Assembly (NCBI GenBank): GCA_014058105.1
Contig: JACGCM010000376.1
Location: 62,001 to 126,000, forward strand
Direction of reading: 5' to 3'
DNA from: Kingdonia uniflora
Taxonomy: Eukaryota > Streptophyta > Magnoliopsida > Ranunculales > Circaeasteraceae
Length of the DNA: 64,000 bases
The notes beneath the pieces are model-generated. The model was not told the origin of the DNA. It was given only the letters and a program-made list of their open reading frames with translations, and ran no database searches. Numbering within the stretch: position 1 is the first letter of the stretch; each line of letters starts with the position of its first letter. A program made the translations under genes and the position numbers. Positions 56,735 through 64,000 of this stretch are shown in pieces.

Positions 56735-56899
56735 CTCTGTACTCTCAAAATCATACGTCATCTTCGACCAACATGTGTTCATCCGAACTCAACAACACAG
56801 TACGTGGCACATTTATGGCACAGTCAAAATCAAGCACGAACTTCTCAACCAACAACACTCGCTCGTGATGTTTCTCGTACTCTTGATTGAGAGCCATCT
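56735..56899 (+). repeat. Partial Tat-LTR-like sequence
   Basis: CGTCATCTTCGACCAACATG and ACACAGTACGTGGCACATTT resemble the first 150 bp of the Tat LTR but with many differences. It directly precedes the better-preserved LTR. Confidence 0.5.
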
Positions 56900-57469
56900 T
56901 GTAACGGCCTATTCCGTATCTCGGACTCATGCTTCATTCTCGGCCAGCATACAACCATTCGACCTCATCAACATACATGAAGCATTACTGAAGACATATT
57001 ACAATTACAGAGTTCTAGTCATCACTTTCGACATCTACATCAACAGTTTGAATTAAGCAAACATACAGTCATCAATGAAGCCGTTACGAAGCAACAACGA
57101 TCAGAACGTTATACAATCTGGTCAAAGGATATCAAACAGATATTGTAACGTCCATCATTAAGGATAATAATGGTCGCCAAACGGTCATATTATAAGACCT
57201 ATAAATAGGACCAAAGAATCAAAGATGAATGACGGATGAATGTTCACCCAGACTCTATACGACATCACTCAGAACATCTCTTGTAATAATCTAGCAACTA
57301 TCAATAACATTCTTCTTTCTAAAATCCTCAAGAGAGGTCGTGGTTTTTAACATATTCAGAGGTTTTCCACGCTAAATCTTGTGCTAGTATTCTTTCATTA
57401 TTTATCTAGACGCTCTGATTATCCTTTGGTTTAAAGACTAAGTTCGAATCCCGAAATTAGGCTATTACA
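56900..57469 (+). repeat. Tat-type LTR, third copy
   Basis: Starts TGTAACGGCCTATTCCG, ends GGCTATTACA, 570 bp, with the TATA box at 57200-57207. Flanks CATCT and GGTTA do not match, so it is not a simple solo LTR with intact target duplication. Confidence 0.85.
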
Positions 57470-57685
57470 GGTTACTTTTGTGGTGAGGGTTGGATGTTGT
57501 TTGGTTTTATGTTACTCTATATATCTATGTAATTGATGATCAAATTAGTGTTTTGTTGTCTTTGTTTAAGAAAATCTGTATAATTGTGCCATAATTTTTT
57601 TTCGTGATTTTTTGTTGTATTTTGAGGGGTATAATAATCTGAAAGTCCGACCCGATCCGTAAATCAATTTCAAGTTAAATATTAC

Positions 57686-58146
57686 CTCAATCACAGCTTC
57701 CTGAGCACGGCGGTCATAAGCACTCGTGATTCTGCTTTTACCACGATCATTTTCTCTAACCTATACATTAACAAACCAAATTAGATCCTCATCAAACAAC
57801 AAGTACATCAAAATGCATTCTAAAAATCTCACCCAAACAAACATATATATAACAAAAACAGTATAATTGCAAATTATAATCACACAATTATCATAAGCAC
57901 TCGTGACTCTTGCCTTACTAATGTATGTTTGTTTGTTGCTCCCAAACACAACAGATTTACTCGATGTCAATCTGTAAAAACAAAGCATACTTAAAATACA
58001 CCCAAAACAAAAAAATTACTTACAAATCAGTATATATAAAGTTTTTTTTATTTTTACTTGATCGAAGAAGATTTAGCTTTGGAAATGCAGAAAGGTGAGT
58101 TTTGGAGCATTTTGGTTCCATGTTGAGAGTAATACAAAGCATCCAT
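57686..58146 (-). pseudogene. First exons of an unidentified, probably plastid-targeted protein
   Basis: Exon a (58146-58058) reads MDALYYSQHGTKMLQNSPFC and ISKAKSSSIK; exon b (from 57971, acceptor TTTTTACAG) reads LTSSKSVVFGSNKQTYISKA then RVTSAYDN. Exon c (57760-57686, acceptor GTATAG, donor GTAATA) reads VRENDRGKSRITSAYDRRAQ plus EAVIE. The Ser/Lys-rich, acid-free start is typical of a chloroplast transit peptide. Exons b and c share (K/S)(A/R)(R/I)(V/T)TSAYD at the DNA level, as if a piece had been duplicated. Beyond 57686 comes the Tat LTR, so the rest of the gene is lost or displaced. An upstream ATG at 58263 is in frame. Family not recognised. Confidence 0.5.
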
Positions 58147-58263
58147 CAACGAATCAGAACCCAAAAATAAAAAATAAAAGTTCGAAATCTCGCAAAAGAG
58201 AAAAATTTTAAAGAGAGAATCAGTAGAAAGTGGCTTTTGAAGATGATGGTTTGAGAGCTTCAC

Positions 58264-59327
58264 TCACTCTACTCTACTCTACTCTACTCTGAAGTCTGAA
58301 ATCGAAGCGCGCCTTTTTGGTTTGCCACGTGACGTGAAGACCTCTCATTGCGTCTCTCTAACGCGTTCGTCCCTTATCGCTTCATTCACTCTCACCGTTT
58401 TGGTTTTGTTGCTTTGGTGGACTTAAACCGGGTTAAGATGTGACTTGGCTCAGTGAGTTTTGAGAGACTGATAAGGTACATCTGGGAGTTAAGGTCTAAG
58501 ATCTAGACAAAATCGGACTACCACAGACACAAATACTAGGGTGTAGAACATAAGAAGATTATTTTTTTAAGAAATCAAGATTCACCGCTTTAAGTTTCAC
58601 CAGGAAGGCAGGAACCTGCAAAAAAAATCGGATAAAGTTTAATGATATTTAAGCGCGAATTCAGGGTCCTACTCGACTTGATCAACAAGAGGGTTGATAA
58701 TTAGTGTATCCAAGTTCAATTCATAAAAACAATCAATCATTCCAAACACATACTTTGCAGATATTTGGATCATCGTCAAAGTGTATGTACTGAAGCAAAA
58801 TGTGAGATTATTGCTTAAATGTGGCGGTCCCTTAAAGGCTAGACAGTACAAAGACACAGAAACTGGACTTCATTTAGGTTTTATTCAACCCCAATTTGTG
58901 TATTACAACTAACAAGATGCACTGGAATGATGTGCAATACAATGTGCGAATTGTCAATTAAGATGCAGCATCAACAACTGCTGAGTACCATCATTAGTCC
59001 ATAACAACACTAGGCCGCAGAGGAAAGAAATTTAACTCAGAAAGTAGAGAGGTCGCTAGAATTACATAGATAAGTGCAAAGTTCTGATTCTTGTCCCAAA
59101 TAATTTCTGCAAATGTTTGAAATCAACAGTATAACCCTTGTTCTAGGTTTGTAACAGATCACTTCAACTTTGGCATCATTGCCTTGAATCTCAATAGGAA
59201 TTTCATTCACAACAGTTAAGTCCTTTTTACATACACCGCCTGCATTAATACCATAACATGAGTATCAGAAATTAAACAGAATGTCGCATCTCTAAGGATA
59301 GAATAGATAGTGATTTTTACCTCAATT
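58264..59327. other. No clear gene; promoter side of the 58.1-kb gene and FAM91 3' flank
   Basis: A TACTC microsatellite lies at 58264-58288. A minus-strand stretch at about 59100-59238 after an acceptor (near 59239) reads GGVCKKDLTVVNEIPIEIQG and may be a last FAM91 exon. Confidence 0.4.
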
Positions 59328-59494
59328 TTGCAGTTGCCCATATATGACGAGCTCATCAAATGCATCAGATCCATAGAAGCTAACAACACAAAGTAATACT
59401 CCACGAGACTGAAAAAACAAAGGTTGGATCAGAAAACCCTATTTGTTTGAAGTGAAGCAGAAGCTGTAGAAGCCTCTGCTATTAAGGAAATTGG

Positions 59495-62400
59495 TTGACG
59501 AGTTTTGGTAATTCTAGTTCTGTCACGTTTACTAATAAGTTTTGCGTGATACAGGACCGCACTTCGAGGATCCTGATTGGAGCGGGTGAACAAAGTGACG
59601 GAGTTTATTGGTTTCGGCCTTTGAGACATGTTCGGGATTATCAAGCAACTGTGCTCGGGAAGCGGGAATTGTGGCATCGGCGTTTAGGTCATCCTTCTAA
59701 GAAAGTAGTGTCGTTCTTACCTAATTTTATTAGAAATTGTGATAATAACACTCATTGTGATGATGCTCATTGTGACGTTTGTTTTCGTGCTAAGCAAACT
59801 CGTGCTATATTTCCTTTAAGTACCCATAAAGCTAGTGATTGTTTTGAACTTATTCATTGCGATATTTGGGGCAATTATTCAGTTCCTGCTAGTTGTGGTG
59901 CTTATTACTTTCTTACGATTGTGGATGACTATTCTAGAGCAGTTTGGGTGTATTTGATGTCTGCAAAAAGTGAAGTACCTCAACTTATTAAGGAATTTTG
60001 TGCCATGGTGAAAACTCAGTTTAATAAACAGGTACAAATATTACGAAGTGACAACGGACGAGAATTTACCTGTTTAGAAAATTTTTATGCAGAACAGGGT
60101 ATGTTACATGAAACTTCTTGTGTTGATATGCCTCAACAAAATGGAAGGGTAAAGAGGAAACACCGTCACATTTTAAATGTGGCTCGTGCGCTTCAATTTC
60201 AAGCATGTTTGCCTCTTATTTTTTGGGGGGAGTGTATTATGACTGCTGCGTACTTGATTAACTGTACTCCTACTCTTTTGCTTAATGGAAAGACTCCCTA
60301 TGAAATGCTCTATGGCACGCCCCCTCCTTATACTTCTCTTTGTGCTTTTGGCTGTTTGTGCTATGTGAATAATAGGCCTCGTGTTAAGGATAAGTTTGCC
60401 TCCCGTTCTCGAAAGTGTGTCTTTGTTGGGTATCCTCATGGTAAAAAGGGGTGGCGTGTTTATGATGTTGAAAGTGGTGATTTCCTTGTTTCTCGTGATG
60501 TTGTGTTTTGTGAAGACAAACATCCCTTTGCGCATGAGAAACCTCTTGAGGGTGATGATGGCATGGCCGACTTTTTACGTCAACCCACACCTTCGGTTGA
60601 CGATGATGAACCCCTTCTCGCAAGGGGGAGTAGTAGTGAAAATGTTCACATGGGTGTTGCGGAGAATGGTGCTCATGTAGGTGCTGAGGTAGTGGACGGT
60701 GTGGTGGGCACCGAAGCAGCAAGTACAGCACCCTTGGGTGCTCATGAGGACTCGATTTTGCAGTTGAGTGTGCAGTCGAGGGTGGATGTTGAGGCCGTGT
60801 CTAGGGAGGCAGCCACGAGCAATAGTAATGATGCAGAACTTGGTCGTGGCCACCGTATCAAGCAGCCATCGTCTCGTTTGAAAGGCTACATAACCAATAC
60901 AGTTTGTACTTTAAACTCCGTCACTCCTTCACCCAAGCCATCACGATCCTCAGGTACTCCTTTTCCCATTGCTTATTATGTAAATTGTGATAAGTTCTCT
61001 GTGCAACACAAACAGTTTTTGGCAGCTATTACTGCAGGCACTGAACCTGCAAATTTTGCGGAAGCCGTGAAACATCCTGGTTGGCGGAAAGCCATGAAAG
61101 AAGAAATTGATGCTCTAGAACGAAATGGTACTTGGACTATTGAGGATCTTCCACCCGGAAAAAGGGCGATTGGTTGCAAATGGGTGTACAAAGTCAAGCA
61201 TAATTCTGACGGTTCGATTGAAAGGTTGAAAGGAAGGCTTGTAGTATATGGAAATCGACAGGTGGAAGGTATTGATTTTAATGAGACGTTCGCTCCTATT
61301 GCAAAAATGGTGACTGTGAGAATGTTCTTGGCGGTGGCCGTGGCTTGGAATTGGGAGCTACATCAGATGGACGTGCACAATGCCTTTCTTCATGGCGATC
61401 TGGACGAGGAGGTTTATATGCAACTACCTCCAAGTTTTGAGACTACTTCACCTGGGAAGGTATGTCGTTTCCGAAAGTCTTTGTATGGTCTACGACAAGC
61501 TCCCCGAAACTGGTTTGCCAAACTTTCTACTGCATTACGACAATTTGGTTTTAAGCAGTCTTATGCAGATTACTCCTTGTTCAGTTATAAGAAAGGGGAT
61601 GTGTCGTTGCATGTTCTGGTCTATGTAGATGATCTCATTATTGCAGGATCATCCCATGATACAATTGTGAATTTCAAGAAATATTTGAGTGCGTGTTTTC
61701 ACATGAAAGATTTGGGGGTGCTCAAATATTTTCTTGGGCTTGAAGTGGCACGTGGGAAAGACGGCTTATTCCTTTCTCAGCGAAAAAATGTGCTTGACAT
61801 TGTGAGTGAAGCAGGGTTGTTGGGTGCTCGTCCTGCTTCCACCCCTATGGAACCGAATCACAACTTGGCTCTCGCTAAAGGGGACACATTTTCCGATCCT
61901 GAACGGTATAGGCGGCTCGTTGGGCGGCTTATTTACTTGACCATCACTCGTCCGGAGTTGTGTTATTCGGTGCATATATTGGCTCAATTTATGAGCAGTC
62001 CGAATGTGGAGCATTGGGAGGCAACCCTTCGGGTCTTGCGATACTTAAAGGGTTGTCTTGGACAAAGGATTTTGCTACAAGGTGAATGTGACTTGCAGCT
62101 TTACGCCTTTTGTGATAGCGATTGGGCGAGCTGCCCATTGACTCGACGATCATTGACAGGTTACTTTGTGTTACTTGGCTCTTCTCCGATTTCGTGGAAG
62201 ACTAAGAAACAGGCCACGGTTTCTCGTTCTTCAGCTGAAGCTGAATATCGCTCAATGGCGACGACGACTTGTGAGTTGAAATGGCTCAAATCTCTTTTGT
62301 GGTGTTTTGGTATTGATCATCCGTTGCCTATGCGACTCTATTGTGATAGCCAAGCGGCGTTACATATTGCGGCTAATCCAGTTTTTCATGAACGGACGAA

Positions 62401-62578
62401 ACATATAGAGATGGATTGCCACTTTGTTCGGGATGAGTTACAAGCTGGCAATATAGTGACGAGACACATTCGAACTGGCAATCAGTTAGCGGATATCTTC
62501 ACTAAGGCTCTTGGAAAGTCTCAATTTCTATATTTCCTTTGCAAGTTGGGCATTCGAGATCTTCATGCTCCAACTTGA
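59495..62578 (+). CDS. Copia polyprotein: integrase, reverse transcriptase, RNase H (1027 codons, open)
   Basis: Order: pre-integrase zinc part (CVIQDRTSRILIGAGEQ, LWHRRLGHPSKKV), integrase core (HCDIWGNYSVPASCGAYYFL, LRSDNGREFTCLENFY, QQNGRVKRKHRHILNVARAL), RT (IGCKWVYKVKHNSDGSIERL, ELHQMDVHNAFLHGDLDEEV, VLVYVDDLIIAG) and RNase H (FCDSDWASCPLTRRSLTGYF, SRS SAEAEYRSMA), ending FTKALGKSQ...GIRDLHAPT. The DDE glutamate is Lys (usually NGVVERKH, here NGRVKRKH), and gag and protease are missing. The YVDD box and RNase H aspartates are intact. The first residues (from 59495) are fusion sequence, not native start. Long and open, therefore recent, but integrase should be inactive. Confidence 0.92.
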   Translation: MTSFGNSSSVTFTNKFCVIQDRTSRILIGAGEQSDGVYWFRPLRHVRDYQATVLGKRELWHRRLGHPSKKVVSFLPNFIRNCDNNTHCDDAHCDVCFRAKQTRAIFPLSTHKASDCFELIHCDIWGNYSVPASCGAYYFLTIVDDYSRAVWVYLMSAKSEVPQLIKEFCAMVKTQFNKQVQILRSDNGREFTCLENFYAEQGMLHETSCVDMPQQNGRVKRKHRHILNVARALQFQACLPLIFWGECIMTAAYLINCTPTLLLNGKTPYEMLYGTPPPYTSLCAFGCLCYVNNRPRVKDKFASRSRKCVFVGYPHGKKGWRVYDVESGDFLVSRDVVFCEDKHPFAHEKPLEGDDGMADFLRQPTPSVDDDEPLLARGSSSENVHMGVAENGAHVGAEVVDGVVGTEAASTAPLGAHEDSILQLSVQSRVDVEAVSREAATSNSNDAELGRGHRIKQPSSRLKGYITNTVCTLNSVTPSPKPSRSSGTPFPIAYYVNCDKFSVQHKQFLAAITAGTEPANFAEAVKHPGWRKAMKEEIDALERNGTWTIEDLPPGKRAIGCKWVYKVKHNSDGSIERLKGRLVVYGNRQVEGIDFNETFAPIAKMVTVRMFLAVAVAWNWELHQMDVHNAFLHGDLDEEVYMQLPPSFETTSPGKVCRFRKSLYGLRQAPRNWFAKLSTALRQFGFKQSYADYSLFSYKKGDVSLHVLVYVDDLIIAGSSHDTIVNFKKYLSACFHMKDLGVLKYFLGLEVARGKDGLFLSQRKNVLDIVSEAGLLGARPASTPMEPNHNLALAKGDTFSDPERYRRLVGRLIYLTITRPELCYSVHILAQFMSSPNVEHWEATLRVLRYLKGCLGQRILLQGECDLQLYAFCDSDWASCPLTRRSLTGYFVLLGSSPISWKTKKQATVSRSSAEAEYRSMATTTCELKWLKSLLWCFGIDHPLPMRLYCDSQAALHIAANPVFHERTKHIEMDCHFVRDELQAGNIVTRHIRTGNQLADIFTKALGKSQFLYFLCKLGIRDLHAPT

Positions 62579-62737
62579 GGGGGAGTATTAAGGAACGGTT
62601 TAGGATTCCAAAAGAACGAGCGGTTTAGGATTCCAAAAGTTTATTTCTTTTGTATATATTGGCAGAAGTTGGTCTGTGAATAAGATGAGTTTCATCTTTT
62701 CAATTCGTATTCTAGTTTTGGTAATTCTAGTTCTGTT
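59503..62737 (+). mobile_element. Ty1/copia retrotransposon, 5'-truncated, inserted in a FAM91 exon
   Basis: Internal sequence with an open polyprotein, then TTGAGGGGGAG (62575-62585) and a short 3' LTR of about 150 bp starting TATTAAGG (expected TGTTAAGG) and ending near 62737-62741. There is no 5' LTR, primer site or gag. A 23-bp segment (59501-59523) is repeated exactly at 62714-62736 near the LTR end, so the left edge looks like a scrap of LTR fused to mid-pol. No clear target duplication; a few host bases are missing. Confidence 0.85.
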
Positions 62738-62741
62738 AGCA
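62586..62741 (+). repeat. 3' LTR of the copia element, short
   Basis: Follows the purine tract; holds two copies of GCGGTTTAGGATTCCAAAAG-like sequence and TTGTATATATTGG as a TATA-like region. Its end merges into FAM91 exon sequence. Confidence 0.6.
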
Positions 62742-64000
62742 AGCACTTATGTCGAACGGGAGCAATTGAGATCCGTCAAAAATAAGATTAACTCCAGGCA
62801 AAACGACTTCCCTATAGTCAGCATCATCTGGTTCAGCTTTTACGGTACTACTCACTGAAGGTGATTTCTCAATGGGTCTTGTGGCAGCCTCATAAACGGG
62901 AGCAAGGGCATACGACCTGCAGATATAGTCTCACTATATTAGATTTATTTTAAATATATTTCCTAGTGATCAGTGATCAGTGATCGGCAGTAATTCTATT
63001 TTTCAGAAAAGAACCTAGTAAGTTAATTTTTGCAAAAGAAAAATCTAAGCACCAATTCAAATTGCCATTGTCCATAAACGTCACTAAAGATGTCTATTAC
63101 CTACTACAGATAGGTAAATGCAGCAGTTTACCATGCAGTTTACCTATCTATAGTCTGTTTGAAATGCAGGTTTTGGGAGACACTTATATATACAAAGTTG
63201 GATAGCGATCAAGTCCACTACGTACTTAGTATTTAATAATATTTATCATCAATCAGTGGCATCATAGAGGTGTAAGACTACATACCTGAGAATGCTACCA
63301 TCAAAGCTTACAACTTCCGTTCGGCAACGTCGTCTGTTCGCAAGTTTTAACCTCAAATGTTCACTTGAGGCTCCAGATATTGGAGACGAAGGATCCACAA
63401 GTGGGTTCCACCTTCCACTTGCATAAGTTACAAGTTGACGAGATGGTTCCTTTGCTTGTTCTCTCTGGTATAAGAGCTTAGCAGTAGGGCCCACCGCTTG
63501 ATACTCCGCACATACATCGCGTAGCCTTTTTCTTAAAATTTGCATAGCATCATGATGCTCAGTAAGTGAATCGGCTTGAAGTAATCGTGATGAAACCACC
63601 CTTTTACATATAGCACTGCACAATATTGGACTGAAAAGTGGAATCCCATATTCAACACTCAATGGGACCCATTCATACCTTTTCACTTGGGAAGAGAAGT
63701 CATCTTCATCTCCTTCTTTATGAGCTTTAACAAGCGAATATAACCTACAGTCCACAACTCTATCTTATTTGACAAATCCATCAAAATAGACTCTTAACTT
63801 TAAAGTTTCCTCAGTACTTAGCCCCATATCTTTGCTTAAAGGGGTTGTAGAACCATCGGAATTCTTCAAAGGCAAGGGGATATCTAAGGTAACAGTCTTT
63901 CCATAAGTATCGAGATCACTCTTGCTTAAGGGTTGCACCAATATAGCCGAGTACTTGAGAAGCGAATTTAAACAATGCAACAGAACACTTCCATTGACTA

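Larger units (their letters stand above)
59328..63980 (-). pseudogene. FAM91-family protein, C-terminal exons, split by a copia insertion
   Basis: Minus-strand exons: 63980-63286 (SLLKYSAILVQPLSKSDLDT, LDIPLPLKNSDGST, LSNKIELWTVGYIRLLKL, YEWVPLSVEYGIPLFSPILC, EHHDAMQILRKRLRDVCAEY), 62916-62738 (SYALAPVYEAATRPIEKSPS, VVLPGVNLIFDGSQLLPFDI), then after the transposon 59502-59440 (RQPISLIAEASTASASLQ) and a later piece (VLLCVVSFYGSDAFDELVIY). I recognise plant FAM91 proteins (Golgi/trans-Golgi trafficking scaffolds in animals). Two compensating frameshifts lie near 63760-63790 and 63690-63710. The insertion puts TAA right after ...FDISAC. The gene's N-terminal half is outside the window. At least a few codons (about 6 bp or more) were lost at the insertion site. 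Confidence 0.8.

Noticed and set aside
56900..57469. 3' LTR of the Tat element that starts at 19789
   Set aside because: Flanks CATCT/GGTTA do not match GAGAC, whereas the LTR at 46144-46716 does match; it also has more different ends (TGTAACGG).
58054..58263. Start of the 58.1-kb gene at the upstream ATG (58263)
   Set aside because: The added residues are hydrophobic and unlike a transit peptide; the ATG at 58146 gives a typical plastid leader. Not excluded.
60173..60853. Several minus-strand ORFs of 90-120 codons
   Set aside because: Shadows of the open copia polyprotein.
1..64000. CRISPR arrays, operons, riboswitches, bacterial promoters
   Set aside because: The window is plant nuclear DNA; the repeats seen are tandem duplications and transposon ends without array structure.

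Overview
The window is plant nuclear DNA, almost certainly from a dicot. It is AT-rich, coding exons have GT-AG introns with T-rich acceptors, recognisable genes are plant-type (plastid MutS2, isoamylase, neprosin, EDM2, arabinogalactan protein), and plant-type transposons make up most of it. I cannot name the species.

Layout. 0-5.2 kb: end of a broken Ty1/copia pol, an intact 380-codon 'plant transposon domain' ORF, and a polypurine tract with an LTR. 6.7-8.7 kb: exons of three unrelated genes (CHR24-like SNF2 helicase, neprosin, EDM2-like PHD protein) lie head to tail on one strand. 9.2-9.7 kb: an intact arabinogalactan-protein gene (minus), followed by a hAT element with target duplication. 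11.5-19.8 kb: a Mutator-like element (MULE-1) with ~125-bp inverted ends, a target duplication and two convergent genes sits inside the transposase gene of a second, older MULE. 19.8-46.7 kb: two LTRs of a Ty3/gypsy Tat-type element bracket ~27 kb holding decayed gag-pol, an antisense ORF, a nested minus-strand LTR element (26.2-28.2 kb) and, at 33-42 kb, exons of MutS2, ALDH3, a spastin/katanin-type AAA ATPase and FKBP62, again all on one strand, with CACTA-type ends and two tRNA-like modules.

46.7-58.3 kb: the only complete housekeeping gene I could assemble, dihydroorotase (minus, 8 exons, 373 codons), carries a short LTR element in an intron. Its 5' end is repeated as an inverted, truncated copy at 55.8-56.7 kb; between the arms lie the last three exons of an isoamylase gene. 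Another Tat LTR follows the second arm, then the first exons of an unidentified, plastid-type gene (minus). 59.3-64 kb: a FAM91-family gene (minus) is split by a copia element whose 1027-codon polyprotein is open but has lost the catalytic glutamate of integrase.

Function. Two genes look able to make normal products: the AGP (cell-surface proteoglycan) and dihydroorotase (third step of pyrimidine synthesis). The rest is a layered record of transposition: element in element (MULE in MULE, LTR element in Tat), element in gene (copia in FAM91, LTR element in dihydroorotase), and gene-fragment clusters that look captured. Target duplications were found by eye for MULE-1, the 26.2-kb LTR element, the dihydroorotase-intron element, two hAT-type elements and a small TA-flanked element. 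The most unusual points are the two same-strand multi-gene clusters, the tRNA-like modules with paired substitutions next to CACTA-type ends, the two-gene MULE, and the Tat element whose target duplication matches although its two flanks come from different sequences.
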